Shown here: positions 1 to 9,238 of the stretch, one piece after another | Numbering within the stretch: position 1 is the stretch's first letter | Layout of the letters: the number at the start of each line of letters is the position of its first letter | Origin: Rubrivivax sp. | GTDB taxonomy: Bacteria; Pseudomonadota; Gammaproteobacteria; Burkholderiales; Burkholderiaceae_C | Direction: 5' to 3' | Length of the DNA: 64,000 nucleotides | Assembly: GCA_020248945.1 (NCBI GenBank) | Contig: JADCGQ010000014.1 | Location: 1 to 64,000 of the forward strand | Notes under the pieces: generated by a model | Database searches by the model: none | Told to the model about the DNA's origin: nothing | The model's input: the letters and a program-made list of their open reading frames with translations, nothing else | Position numbers and translations under genes: made by a program

Positions 1-1
1 G

Positions 2-97
2 GACCGATGGGCTCTTATGCTGCGCTACGTCAGCGACAAGATCGCGTCGACACTCGGCCCGTTCAGGCCTCCAACCAGCCTGCCAGCATCGGGGTAA
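2..97 (+). CDS. 3' end of an unidentified gene (partial)
   Basis: An open frame enters from the left edge and stops at TAA 95-97. The visible 31 residues run from DRWALMLRYVSDK to a Pro/Ser-rich end. It converges on the DUF1178 gene that ends at 141, which is the normal layout for a real gene end, but 31 residues are too few to name a family. The remaining 98-140 holds nothing recognisable. It could also be a chance open frame. Confidence 0.35.
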   Translation, partial: DRWALMLRYVSDKIASTLGPFRPPTSLPASG

Positions 98-140
98 CTG
101 CCGGATTTAGGCTGAAAGCCGTGCCCCCAGGACGCCGCGC

Positions 141-611
141 TTACTGCAGGGGGCCCTTCATCGACGCCGGCAAGGGGATGGCGACGGTCTCGATGCCTTC
201 GTCGAGCAGTGCCTGGCGCTCCTCGGGCGAGGCCTGGCCCCGGATGCCGCGTTGCGCGACCTCACCGTAGTGGATGCGCCGCGCTTCCTCGGCGAAGCGC
301 TCGCCGACGTCCTCGGTGCGCTCGACCAGCTGGCGCACCGCCTGCAACCAGGCCGACTGCATGTCGGCCGACCGGGCCACGGTGGCGGCGGCGGTCGCGG
401 TGGCGGCTGGGGATGCGGCCGGCGTTGGTGGCGGCGCCTGCGCGCCTGAGAGGTTCAGGCGCGGCGCCGAAGGCAAGCGGCGCACCTCGGCGTCGTTGCA
501 CAGCGGGCAAGCCAGCAGCCCCCGGGCCTTCTGGGCCTGGAAGTCGTCGTCGGAGCCGAACCAACCCTCAAAGAGGTGTCCCTGCATGCACTGCAGGTCG
601 AAGACCTTCAT
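141..611 (-). CDS. DUF1178 family protein
   Basis: A 156-residue cytoplasmic protein of unknown function. The N-terminus (MKVFDLQCMQGHLFEGWF) with a Cys/His pair, followed by CPLC at about 35-38, looks like a small zinc-ribbon, as is usual for DUF1178. A Pro/Ala/Thr-rich linker (about 59-80) joins it to a helical C-terminal half. It starts 7 nt after the NUDIX gene ends, so it is the last member of the nuo-DUF2818-NUDIX string. Family assignment is firm; a role is not known. Confidence 0.85.
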   Translation of the reverse strand: MKVFDLQCMQGHLFEGWFGSDDDFQAQKARGLLACPLCNDAEVRRLPSAPRLNLSGAQAPPPTPAASPAATATAAATVARSADMQSAWLQAVRQLVERTEDVGERFAEEARRIHYGEVAQRGIRGQASPEERQALLDEGIETVAIPLPASMKGPLQ

Positions 612-618
612 CGTGCGG

Positions 619-1251
619 TCATGCTACGTCGGGAGCACGGTCTGCGCGGGTCCATACCCATGGACGATTGCCGGTCAGGGCCGCCTTCAGCCAGTGCAGG
701 CCGATCAGCGTCTTGACGTCGGTGAGCTCGCCGCGGTCGTCGAGGGCACTCAGTGCCAACAGCGGCATCGTCACCGTCTCGACGAACTCGCCGGCGTCCG
801 GCCGTGCCGGCCCGGGCTGAAGCCCGCGTGCAAACCACAGCGCGATGCCTTCGCTGCTGTAGGCCGCCGCGTTGTGGATCCAGCCGCCCCAGGCCCACTC
901 GGTGGCGGTGTAGCCGGTCTCCTCGAGCAGCTCGCGCTCGGCACAGGCCCGCGTGGGCTCGTCGGCCTCGCGCTTGCCGGCGGGCCATTCGAGCAGCACG
1001 CGGTCGATCGGGTAGCGGTGCTGGCGCACCAGCACCACGTCGGGGTCGGGGCCCTCGCCGAGCAGCGGGATCACGGCCACGGCGCCCGGGTGGCGGATGT
1101 ACTCGCGCATGGCCGTGCTGCCGTCGGGCAGGCGCACGGTGTCGCGGTGGACTTCGAGAAAGCCGCCGCTGAGCAGCGTCTCGCCGCCGAGCGGGTACTC
1201 GCGCAGATGGGCGTCGAGCCCGGGCCCGTCGCGGCTGGCCTCGTCAGGCAT
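619..1251 (-). CDS. NUDIX hydrolase, ADP-ribose pyrophosphatase type
   Basis: A 210-residue protein that should hydrolyse a nucleoside diphosphate linked to another group, most likely ADP-ribose or a related NAD breakdown product. The Nudix box is visible as GKREADEPTRACAERELLEE followed by TGY (about 92-114), with the REx2EE metal-binding core. The start ATG at 1251 lies inside the end of the DUF2818 gene (8-nt overlap), which suggests translational coupling. Substrate is inferred from overall similarity to ADP-sugar pyrophosphatases, so a GDP-sugar or other NDP-X substrate is possible. Confidence 0.85.
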   Translation of the reverse strand: MPDEASRDGPGLDAHLREYPLGGETLLSGGFLEVHRDTVRLPDGSTAMREYIRHPGAVAVIPLLGEGPDPDVVLVRQHRYPIDRVLLEWPAGKREADEPTRACAERELLEETGYTATEWAWGGWIHNAAAYSSEGIALWFARGLQPGPARPDAGEFVETVTMPLLALSALDDRGELTDVKTLIGLHWLKAALTGNRPWVWTRADRAPDVA

Positions 1252-1567
1252 CGACGGCGGCGGTGTCTCGACCGCCCCGGCGCAGGTAACGCCAGATGAA
1301 GCCCGGGAAGGCGAAGGTCACGAACAGGCAGGCCATCGCGGCGTAGAACTGCCAGCCTTGGGGCTGCCGGCGGCCGAGGTGGTCTTCGATCAGGAAGCCC
1401 AGGCCCAGCACCAGGCCCAGCATCAGCAGCAGTTCCAGCAGCCGCCAGGCCAGCGCCTTGGGTGCCCGCAGCGGCCCGACGATGAACAGGCGCTCGTTGA
1501 CGAAGGGCAGGTTCGCGGCGATCAGCGCCACCACGATGACGCCCCAGACCTCGAGCGCATGGTTCAT
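1244..1567 (-). CDS. DUF2818 membrane protein linked to complex I
   Basis: A 107-residue integral membrane protein with three hydrophobic segments (about 8-28, 45-62, 75-95). It starts 1 nt after the nuoN stop codon, so it is translated from the nuo transcript. DUF2818 genes sit at this place beside nuoN in many betaproteobacteria (recalled, not searched here). That steady linkage suggests a part in complex I assembly or membrane anchoring, but this is inference only; no catalytic motif is visible. Confidence 0.88.
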   Translation of the reverse strand: MNHALEVWGVIVVALIAANLPFVNERLFIVGPLRAPKALAWRLLELLLMLGLVLGLGFLIEDHLGRRQPQGWQFYAAMACLFVTFAFPGFIWRYLRRGGRDTAAVDA

Positions 1568-1568
1568 G

Positions 1569-3050
1569 TCAGCTGGTGAAGGTGCGCTGGATGGCGTCGC
1601 GGCACAGGGCCATCAGGCCGCCCGAGAAGAGGCCGAACACCAGCACCGCGGCGCCGTTCAGCGCCAGCATGGCCGTGACACCCTGGCCATGCGCCGGCAC
1701 GGCCTGGCCCGTGGGCTCGTCGAACCACATCACCTTGACGACACGCAGGTAGTAGAAGGCGCCGATCAGCGAGAACAGCACCGCCACGATGGCCATCACG
1801 ATGTACAGCGTGACGTTGGTGGTGACGAGCGCCTGGATGACGCTGAGCTTGGCGAAGAAGCCGATCATCGGCGGCACACCGGCCAGCGAGAACATGAACA
1901 CCGTCATCACGCCGGCCATCCACGGCGACTTCTTCGACAGGCCGGCGAGATCGTCGATCTGCTCGCTCTCGAAGCCCTGGCGCGACAGCAGCATGATCAG
2001 GCCGAAGGTGCCCAGCGTCGTCAGCACGTAGGCCACGAGGTAGAACAGGGCCGAGCTGTAGGCGTTGGCCGCCGACAGCGTGTTGCCGCTCACCACGCCG
2101 GCTGACAGGCCCAGCACGATGAAGCCCATCTGCGCGATGGTGCTGTAGGCCAGCATGCGCTTCAGGTTGCTCTGCGCGATGGCCGCGATGTTGCCCACCG
2201 CCAGGCTGGCCACGGCCAGCACGATGAACATCTGCTGCCAGTCCACCGCCAGGCCCAGCATGCCCTCCACCAGCAGGCGGATGGTGATGGCGAAGGCGGC
2301 AAACTTGGGCGCACCACCGATCAGCAGCGTGACGGCCGTCGGCGCGCCCTGGTACACATCGGGCACCCACATGTGGAACGGCGCCGCACCCAGCTTGAAC
2401 GCCAGGCCGGCCACCACGAACACGGTGCCGAAGACCAGCACCTCCTTGTTGATGCCGCCGCCGGCGATGCGCTCGAACACACGCGGGATCTCCAGCGTGC
2501 CGGTGGCGCCGTACATCATGCTCAGGCCGTACAGCAGGAAGCCGCTGGCCAGCGCGCCCAGCACGAAATACTTCATCGCCGCCTCGGTGGCCACGGCGTG
2601 GTCGCGGCGCAGCGCCACCAGCGCATACAGGCTCAGGCTCATCAGCTCCAGGCCCAGGTACACGACGAGGAAGTTGTTCGCCGAGCACATGACGGCGATG
2701 CCCAGCAGCGCAAACAGCGTGAGGGTGAAGAACTCGCCCTTGAGCATGTCGCGCGCCGCCAGCGTGGGGCGGGCGTAGCCCAGCGTGATCATCACGGCCA
2801 CGGCGGCGAAAAAGGCCAGCAGGTGGCCCATCGGGTCCACCACCACCATCTGGTTCATGCCGTACTCGGTGGCGCCTTCCTGCAGCGCCTGCAGGTGCAG
2901 CAGCGCGAACACGGCGATCGAGGCCTGCGTCAGCCAGAAGGTGGTGCCGCGGGTGGGGTGCTTGGAGAAGAGGTCGACCAGCAGCACGCCGCAGGCGGCC
3001 ACCAGCAGCACGATCTCGGGCAGCACGACGGTCCAGTTCATCGCGTTCAT
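1569..3050 (-). CDS. nuoN: NADH-quinone oxidoreductase subunit N
   Basis: A 493-residue antiporter-like subunit of the complex I membrane arm, which couples quinone reduction to proton pumping. About 14 hydrophobic helices are present. The conserved region around GLAFKLGAAPFHMWVPDVYQ (about 238-257) holds the lysine and histidine of the proton path. Length matches the family. It is the last nuo gene, 8 nt after nuoM, and is followed at 1 nt by DUF2818. Confidence 0.97.
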   Translation of the reverse strand: MNAMNWTVVLPEIVLLVAACGVLLVDLFSKHPTRGTTFWLTQASIAVFALLHLQALQEGATEYGMNQMVVVDPMGHLLAFFAAVAVMITLGYARPTLAARDMLKGEFFTLTLFALLGIAVMCSANNFLVVYLGLELMSLSLYALVALRRDHAVATEAAMKYFVLGALASGFLLYGLSMMYGATGTLEIPRVFERIAGGGINKEVLVFGTVFVVAGLAFKLGAAPFHMWVPDVYQGAPTAVTLLIGGAPKFAAFAITIRLLVEGMLGLAVDWQQMFIVLAVASLAVGNIAAIAQSNLKRMLAYSTIAQMGFIVLGLSAGVVSGNTLSAANAYSSALFYLVAYVLTTLGTFGLIMLLSRQGFESEQIDDLAGLSKKSPWMAGVMTVFMFSLAGVPPMIGFFAKLSVIQALVTTNVTLYIVMAIVAVLFSLIGAFYYLRVVKVMWFDEPTGQAVPAHGQGVTAMLALNGAAVLVFGLFSGGLMALCRDAIQRTFTS

Positions 3051-3058
3051 CGTTGTGT

Positions 3059-4537
3059 TCAGCCCGGGATCTTGGTGATCGCCACGTGGCGCAGCAGCTC
3101 GGTCACGGCCGGGCTCATGGCGTCGGTGATGGGCTTCGGGTACAGGCCCATCCAGAGCACCGCCACCGCCAGCACGGCCAGCATCAGGAACTCGCGGCCG
3201 TTGATGTCGGTGAGGCCGCGCACGTCGTCGTTGGCCACGTCACCGAAGTACACGCGCTTGACCATCCACAGCGTGTAGGCGGCGCCGAAGATCAGCGTGG
3301 TGCTGGCCAGCAGGCCGATCCAGAAGTTGTATTGCACGGCGCCGAGGATCACCATCCACTCGCCCACGAAGCCGGCGGTGCCCGGCAGGCCGCAGTTGGC
3401 CATGGCGAACAGCACCGCGAAGGCCGTGAACACCGGCATGGTGTTGGCCACGCCGCCGTAGCTGGCGATCTCGCGGCTGTGCACGCGGTCGTAGAGCACG
3501 CCGATGCAAAGGAACATGGCACCCGAGACGAAGCCGTGGCTGATCATCTGCACGATGCCGCCGGCCACGCCGAGCTCGTTGAACATGAAGAAGCCTAAAG
3601 TGACGAAGCCCATGTGCGCGATGGAGCTGTAGGCCACGAGCTTCTTCATGTCCTGCTGCACCAGCGCCACCAGGCCGATGTACAGCACGGCGACCAGGCT
3701 GAGGGTGATGATGAGCCAGTCCCATTCGCGCGCGGCGTCGGGCGCGATGGGCAGGCTGAAGCGCAGGAAGCCGTACGCGCCCAGCTTCAGCATGATGGCC
3801 GCCAGCACCACCGAGCCGCCGGTGGGCGCCTCGACGTGGGCATCGGGCAGCCAGGTGTGCACCGGCCACATCGGCACCTTCACCGAGAAGGCGGCGAAGA
3901 AGGCGAAGAACAGCAGCGTCTGCGCGTCCAGCGGCAAAGGCAGCTTGTGCCAGGTGAGGATGTCGAAGCTGCCGCCGCTCTTGAAGTACAGGTACACCAG
4001 CGCGATCAGCATCAGCAGCGAGCCGAGCAGCGTGTACAGGAAGAACTTGAAGGCCGCGTAGACGCGGTTCGGGCCGCCCCAGACGCCGATGATGATGTAC
4101 ATCGGAATCAGCGTGGCCTCGAAGAACACGTAGAACAGCATGCCATCGAGCGCCGAGAACACGCCGACCATCAGGCCGCTCAGGATGAGGAAGGCGCCCA
4201 TGTACTGGGCCACGCGCTCCTGGATCACCTGCCAGCCGGCCAGCACCACGATCACGGTGATGAAGGCCGTGAGCGGCACGAACCACAGGCTCAGGCCGTC
4301 GACGCCGAGGTGGTAGTGGATGTTGAAGCGCTCGATCCACGGCATCTTCTCGACGAACTGCATGCCGGCGCTGCTGGTGTCGAAGCCGCTGATCAGCGGC
4401 AGTGTCACCACGAAGGAGGCCACCGCGCCGATCAGGGCCATGGCGCGCACCACACCCGCGTTCTCGTCGCGGCCCACCGCCAGCAGCAGGGCCCCGAAGG
4501 CCACCGGCAGCCAGATCGCGAAACTTAGCAAACCCAT
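3059..4537 (-). CDS. nuoM: NADH-quinone oxidoreductase subunit M
   Basis: A 492-residue antiporter-like membrane subunit of complex I. It has a typical NuoM N-terminus and the proton-channel stretch FAAFSVKVPMWPVHTWLPDA (about 218-237), followed by AHVEAPTGGSVVLAAIMLKLG. Length and helix count fit the family. It lies between nuoL and nuoN in the standard order; a 46-nt gap to nuoL shows no obvious signal. Confidence 0.97.
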   Translation of the reverse strand: MGLLSFAIWLPVAFGALLLAVGRDENAGVVRAMALIGAVASFVVTLPLISGFDTSSAGMQFVEKMPWIERFNIHYHLGVDGLSLWFVPLTAFITVIVVLAGWQVIQERVAQYMGAFLILSGLMVGVFSALDGMLFYVFFEATLIPMYIIIGVWGGPNRVYAAFKFFLYTLLGSLLMLIALVYLYFKSGGSFDILTWHKLPLPLDAQTLLFFAFFAAFSVKVPMWPVHTWLPDAHVEAPTGGSVVLAAIMLKLGAYGFLRFSLPIAPDAAREWDWLIITLSLVAVLYIGLVALVQQDMKKLVAYSSIAHMGFVTLGFFMFNELGVAGGIVQMISHGFVSGAMFLCIGVLYDRVHSREIASYGGVANTMPVFTAFAVLFAMANCGLPGTAGFVGEWMVILGAVQYNFWIGLLASTTLIFGAAYTLWMVKRVYFGDVANDDVRGLTDINGREFLMLAVLAVAVLWMGLYPKPITDAMSPAVTELLRHVAITKIPG

Positions 4538-4583
4538 CTGTGGATTCCCTTGATCCTGTAGTTCTTGTCGGCGTGCCGGGGCA

Positions 4584-6608
4584 TCAGCGCATGAAGCCGC
4601 TGAAGAAGGGCCACAGCTGCCAGGTGAGCAGGGCGAAGATGCCCAGCAGCATCACCAGCGCATAGGTGTAGAGGCGCCCGGTCTGGGCCTGGCGCAGCAG
4701 GCCTGCCAGGCCGCCGATGCCACGCGCCGAGCCGTTGATGGCGCCGTCGATCACGGCCTGGTCGCCGCCCTTCCACAGGCCCATGCCGAGCTTGCGCGCG
4801 CCAGCGGCCAGCACGTGTTCGTTGAACCAGTCCATGTAGTACTTGTTCTCGAGCACGGTGCGCACGGGCTTCAGGTGGCGGTCAAGCGCAGCCGGGATGT
4901 GCGGCGCCTTCAGGTAGAAGAACCAAGCCGTGACGACACCGCCCAGCGCCAGCCAGAACGGCAGCGTCACCACGCCGTGCAGCGCCATCGCCACCGGGCC
5001 GTGGAAGGTCTTGGCCAGTTCGGCCATGGCCGGATGGGCCTGTGCGTTGACGGTGATGGCGTCCTTGAGGAAGTCGCCGAACAGCATCGGCTGGATCGCC
5101 ATGTAGCCGATCACGACCGACGGGATGGCCAGCAGGATCAGCGGCGCCGTCACGACCCAGGGCGACTCGCGCGGCGTGTGGTCGCCGTGGTCGTCGGCAT
5201 GGTCATCGTGGCTGTGATCATCTTCGGGCGGGAACGGCTTGTGGTGGAAGCGCTCCTCGCCGTGGAACACCAGGAAGTACATGCGGAACGAGTAGAACGC
5301 CGTCACGAACACGCCGATGTAGATGGCGAACATCGCAAACGTGGCCCCCGGCAGCGTGCTGTGGTGCGACGCGATCAGGATGCTGTCCTTGCTGTAGAAG
5401 CCGGCGAACAGTGGCGTGCCGATCAGCGCCAGGCTGCCCAGCAGCGAGGTGATCCACGTGATCGGCATGTGCTTGCGCAGGCCGCCCATGTTGCGGATGT
5501 CCTGATCGTGGTGCATGCCGATGATCACGCTGCCGGCGGCCAGGAACAGCAGCGCCTTGAAGAAGGCGTGCGTCATCAGGTGGAACACGCCCACGCTGTA
5601 GGCCGACAGGCCCAGCGCCACCGTCATGTAGCCCAGCTGGCTGAGCGTGGAGTAGGCCACCACGCGCTTGATGTCGTTCTGGATGATGCCCAGGAAGCCC
5701 ATGAAGAGGGCCGTGATGGCGCCGATGACGAGCACGAAGTTCAGCGCCGTGTCGGAGAGCTCGAACAGCGGGCTCATGCGCGCGACCATGAAGATGCCGG
5801 CCGTCACCATGGTGGCGGCGTGGATCAGCGCGGAGATCGGCGTCGGGCCTTCCATCGAGTCGGGCAGCCACACGTGCAGCGGGAACTGCGCGCTCTTGCC
5901 CATGGCGCCGATGAACAGGCAGATGCAAGCCACTGTCAGCAGTTGCCAGTCGGTGCCGGGGAAGGTGATCTTGTTCAGCTCGCCAGCCTTGGCGAAGGCC
6001 TCGCCGTAGTTCAGCGTGCCGGCATACGCGGCGATGAGGCCGATGCCGAGGATGAAGCCGAAGTCGCCGACACGGTTGACGAGAAACGCCTTCATGTTGG
6101 CGAACACCGCCGTCGGCCGCTTGAACCAGAAGCCGATCAGCAGGTAGCTGACCAGGCCCACCGCCTCCCAGCCGAAGAACAGCTGCAGGAAGTTGTTGCT
6201 CATCACGAGCATCAACATCGAGAAGGTGAACAGGCTGATGTAGCTGAAGAAGCGCTGGTAGCCCGGGTCACCGTCCATGTAGCCGATGGTGTAGACGTGC
6301 ACCATCAGGCTCACGAAGGTGACGACCACCATCATCATGGCCGTCAGGCCGTCGACCAGGAAGCCGACCTCCATGACGAGCTTGCCCAGCACCATCCACT
6401 CGTAGAGCGTCTCGTTGAAGCGCGCGCCGTTGGCCACCTGCCCCAGCACCATGACCGAGCAGACGAAGGCGATGAACACGCCCAGGATGGTGAAGAAGTG
6501 GGCGCCGCGGCGGCCCACCCACTTGCCGGCCAGGCCGGCGATCAGCGCGCCGGCCAGCGGTGCCAGCGGCACCGTGAGCAGCAGTCCTTGCGAAAGCGTC
6601 GAGGCCAT
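4584..6608 (-). CDS. nuoL: NADH-quinone oxidoreductase subunit L
   Basis: A 674-residue subunit, the distal antiporter of the complex I membrane arm with the long lateral helix. The core channel motif GAMGKSAQFPLHVWLPDSME is near 226-245. A His/Asp-rich loop with HDDHADDHGDH lies at about 470-480 in the C-terminal part, common in betaproteobacterial NuoL. It begins 5 nt after nuoK ends and belongs to the same operon. Confidence 0.97.
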   Translation of the reverse strand: MASTLSQGLLLTVPLAPLAGALIAGLAGKWVGRRGAHFFTILGVFIAFVCSVMVLGQVANGARFNETLYEWMVLGKLVMEVGFLVDGLTAMMMVVVTFVSLMVHVYTIGYMDGDPGYQRFFSYISLFTFSMLMLVMSNNFLQLFFGWEAVGLVSYLLIGFWFKRPTAVFANMKAFLVNRVGDFGFILGIGLIAAYAGTLNYGEAFAKAGELNKITFPGTDWQLLTVACICLFIGAMGKSAQFPLHVWLPDSMEGPTPISALIHAATMVTAGIFMVARMSPLFELSDTALNFVLVIGAITALFMGFLGIIQNDIKRVVAYSTLSQLGYMTVALGLSAYSVGVFHLMTHAFFKALLFLAAGSVIIGMHHDQDIRNMGGLRKHMPITWITSLLGSLALIGTPLFAGFYSKDSILIASHHSTLPGATFAMFAIYIGVFVTAFYSFRMYFLVFHGEERFHHKPFPPEDDHSHDDHADDHGDHTPRESPWVVTAPLILLAIPSVVIGYMAIQPMLFGDFLKDAITVNAQAHPAMAELAKTFHGPVAMALHGVVTLPFWLALGGVVTAWFFYLKAPHIPAALDRHLKPVRTVLENKYYMDWFNEHVLAAGARKLGMGLWKGGDQAVIDGAINGSARGIGGLAGLLRQAQTGRLYTYALVMLLGIFALLTWQLWPFFSGFMR

Positions 6609-6613
6609 CGGCG

Positions 6614-6964
6614 TCAGCCCTTGAGTTCGTCGAGTTCCTCGACGTTGATCGACGCGCGGTTGCGGAACAGCACGACCAGGATCGCCAGGCCGATGGCCGA
6701 TTCAGCCGCGGCCACCGTGAGGATGAAGAACACGAACACCTGCCCGGCCATGCGGTCGGCCTCGAGCGGCAGGAAGTGCGAGAAGGCGATGAAGTTCAGG
6801 TTGACGGCCAGCAGCATCAGCTCGATGGCCATCAGCAGCACGATCAGGTTGCGGCGGTTCAGGAAGATGCCGACCACCGACAGCGCAAACAGGATGCCGC
6901 CGAGGCTGAGGAAGTGGCCCAGCGTGAGGGCGCCCATCGTCGCGTTCATGGTGACGCCGCTCAT
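6614..6964 (-). CDS. nuoK: NADH-quinone oxidoreductase subunit K
   Basis: A three-helix complex I subunit, 116 residues from the first ATG. That ATG (6964) overlaps the nuoJ stop codon in an ATGA junction, which supports it. Family members usually have about 101 residues and begin near TLGHFLSLG, so the internal ATG at 6949 (111 residues) is an alternative. The conserved membrane glutamates are in [12 protein letters not shown] (about 60-71). Identity is clear; only the first 5 residues are in doubt. Confidence 0.95.
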   Translation of the reverse strand: MSGVTMNATMGALTLGHFLSLGGILFALSVVGIFLNRRNLIVLLMAIELMLLAVNLNFIAFSHFLPLEADRMAGQVFVFFILTVAAAESAIGLAILVVLFRNRASINVEELDELKG

Positions 6965-7596
6965 GGCGTGCCCCCTTCCTGCTTCGGCGCCGAGGGCTGC
7001 TCGATGGTGGGTGCCATCTTCACCAGGCGCACGCGGTCGGCCTTGCGCGCCTTGACCTGTTCACCCGGGTCCATGTGCTTGCTGTCCTTGCGCTCGCGCA
7101 GCGTCAGCGCGATGGCCGCGATGATGGCCACCAGCAGCAAGACGGCGGCCAGCTGCAGCGGGTACAGGTAGTTGGTGTAGACCTCGATGCCCAGCAGCTT
7201 GGTGTTGCCAAGCTCGATCTCGCGCGCCGTGGCCGCCGGGGCCTCGGCGCCCTGGAAGCCGCGCATCAGCACCAGGGCCATCTGCAGCGCGATCAATGCG
7301 CCCACGAAGCCGGCCACCGGCAAATGCTTGTAGAAGCCCTCGCGGAAGGCGTCGGTGTTGATGTCGAGCATCATCACCACGAACAGGAACAGCACCATCA
7401 CCGCGCCCACGTACACCAGCACCAGCGTGATGGCCAGGAACTCGGCGCGCAGCAGCATCCACAGGCAGCTGGCACTGAAGAAGGCCAGCACGAGGTACAG
7501 CGCCGCGTGCACGGTGCTGCGCGCGGTGATGACACGGAAGCCTGCGAAGAGCAGCACTGCCGAGAAGACGTAGAAGAGAGCCGTGATGGTGTTCAT
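6961..7596 (-). CDS. nuoJ: NADH-quinone oxidoreductase subunit J
   Basis: A 211-residue membrane subunit of complex I with five hydrophobic helices in the first 165 residues. The conserved stretch [20 protein letters not shown] is at about 59-78. The C-terminal 45 residues are charged and probably face the cytoplasm. It overlaps nuoK by 4 nt and follows nuoI after 63 nt. Confidence 0.96.
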   Translation of the reverse strand: MNTITALFYVFSAVLLFAGFRVITARSTVHAALYLVLAFFSASCLWMLLRAEFLAITLVLVYVGAVMVLFLFVVMMLDINTDAFREGFYKHLPVAGFVGALIALQMALVLMRGFQGAEAPAATAREIELGNTKLLGIEVYTNYLYPLQLAAVLLLVAIIAAIALTLRERKDSKHMDPGEQVKARKADRVRLVKMAPTIEQPSAPKQEGGTP

Positions 7597-7659
7597 GTGG
7601 TGGTGCCCGCGGTGCGCGGCGGCAATGCGCGATGAGTCAGCGACGCATCGGCCAAGGCT

Positions 7660-8157
7660 TCAGCGATAGGCGGCATCGGCTGCACGCGCGGCAGCAATCT
7701 CTTTTTCGTAGCGGTCGCCCACGGCCAGCAGCATGTCCTTCGTGAAGTACAGGTCGCCGCGCTTTTCGCCGTGGTATTCGAAGTGGTGGGTCTCGACGAT
7801 GCTGTCGACCGGGCAGCTCTCTTCGCAGAAACCGCAGAAGATGCACTTGGTGAGGTCGATGTCGTAGCGCTTGGTGCGGCGCGAGCCGTCGTCGCGCACC
7901 TCGCTCTCGATGGTGATGGCCATCGCCGGGCACACGGCCTCGCAGAGCTTGCAGGCGATGCAGCGCTCTTCGCCGTTTTCGTAGCGGCGCAGCGCGTGCA
8001 GGCCACGGAAGCGCGGGCTCTGCGGCGTCTTCTCTTCCGGGAACTGCACCGTGATCGTCGGCGACAGGAAGTGCTTGCCGGTGATCTTCAGGCCCTTGAA
8101 CAGCTCCGTCAGCATGAAGCTGGACAGCACGTCCTTCACGGCGGCGAGGGTACTCAT
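7660..8157 (-). CDS. nuoI: NADH-quinone oxidoreductase subunit I
   Basis: A 165-residue peripheral-arm subunit carrying two [4Fe-4S] clusters (N6a and N6b) that pass electrons toward NuoB. The two ferredoxin motifs are [12 protein letters not shown] (about 62-73) and [12 protein letters not shown] (about 101-112). Length is typical. It lies 13 nt downstream of nuoH in the operon. Confidence 0.97.
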   Translation of the reverse strand: MSTLAAVKDVLSSFMLTELFKGLKITGKHFLSPTITVQFPEEKTPQSPRFRGLHALRRYENGEERCIACKLCEAVCPAMAITIESEVRDDGSRRTKRYDIDLTKCIFCGFCEESCPVDSIVETHHFEYHGEKRGDLYFTKDMLLAVGDRYEKEIAAARAADAAYR

Positions 8158-8170
8158 CGCGGCGTCTCCA

Positions 8171-9238
8171 TCACAGGGGCTTGAACACGTTGAAGGGCGT
8201 CTGCATCCACAGGCCCACGAAGACCAGCCACACCAGCGTGACCGGAATGAAGATCTTCCAGCCCAGGCGCATGATCTGGTCGTAGCGGAAGCGCGGGAAC
8301 GTGGCCCGCACCCACAGGAACATCGTGGCCACGGCGAACACCTTGATCGCCAGCCAGATCCAGCCCGGAATGAAGTCGAGCGCCGCGATCGGCGACGACC
8401 AGCCGCCCAGGAACAGCAGCACCGTCAACATGCTCACGAGGATCATGTTCGCGTACTCGGCCAGGAAGAACATCGCGAACGACATGCCCGAGTACTCGAT
8501 CATGTGGCCGGCGACGATCTCGCTCTCGCCCTCGACCACGTCGAAGGGGTGGCGGTTGGTTTCCGCCAGGCCCGAGATGAAGAACACCACGAAGATGGGC
8601 AGCAGCGGCAACCAGTTCCAGCTCAGGAAGGTGAGCCCCATGTCGGCGAAGATGCCGCGCTGCTGCTGCGCGACGATGTCCGACAGGTTCATGCTCGCCG
8701 ACACCATGAGCACGACGACGAGGCAGAAGCCCATCGCGATCTCGTAGCTCACCATCTGCGCGCTGGCGCGCAGCGCGCCCAGGAAGGCGTACTTCGAGTT
8801 GCTGGCCCAGCCGGCGATGATGACGCCGTAGACCTCGAGGCTGGTGATGGCCATCAGGAACAGCAACCCGGCGTTGACGTTGGCCAGCGCCACGTCGGGC
8901 CCGAACGGGATGACGGCCCACGCGGCGAGCGCCGGCATGATGGTCATGATGGGGCCGAGGAAGAACAGGCCCTTGTTCGCGGCGGTGGGGCGGATGATCT
9001 CCTTGAAGATCAGCTTCACTGCGTCGGCGATGGGCGTCAGCAGGCCGAACGGGCCCACGCGGTTGGGGCCGGGGCGGATCTGGCTCCAGCCGATGGCCTT
9101 GCGCTCCCACAGCGTGAGGTAGGCGACACAGCCCATCAGCGGGAGCACCACCGCGACGATCTTGATCAGGCTCCAGATCACGAGCCAGAGCGTCGGGCCC
9201 AGGGCCGCGTTGGCGGCAGCGTGCAGTGGCTCGAACAT
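8171..9238 (-). CDS. nuoH: NADH-quinone oxidoreductase subunit H
   Basis: A 355-residue membrane subunit that forms much of the quinone chamber where the two arms of complex I meet. Conserved stretches include [20 protein letters not shown] near 44-63 and [19 protein letters not shown] near the middle. The open frame extends further upstream, but the ATG at 9238 is chosen because it gives the family N-terminus (MFEPLH) and forms a 1-nt TGATG overlap with the nuoG stop. Confidence 0.97.
   Translation of the reverse strand: MFEPLHAAANAALGPTLWLVIWSLIKIVAVVLPLMGCVAYLTLWERKAIGWSQIRPGPNRVGPFGLLTPIADAVKLIFKEIIRPTAANKGLFFLGPIMTIMPALAAWAVIPFGPDVALANVNAGLLFLMAITSLEVYGVIIAGWASNSKYAFLGALRASAQMVSYEIAMGFCLVVVLMVSASMNLSDIVAQQQRGIFADMGLTFLSWNWLPLLPIFVVFFISGLAETNRHPFDVVEGESEIVAGHMIEYSGMSFAMFFLAEYANMILVSMLTVLLFLGGWSSPIAALDFIPGWIWLAIKVFAVATMFLWVRATFPRFRYDQIMRLGWKIFIPVTLVWLVFVGLWMQTPFNVFKPL

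Noticed and set aside
4815..7055. Plus-strand open frame of 746 codons
   Set aside because: Antisense to nuoL and nuoK; His/Gln/Arg-rich product typical of the complement of membrane-protein codons.
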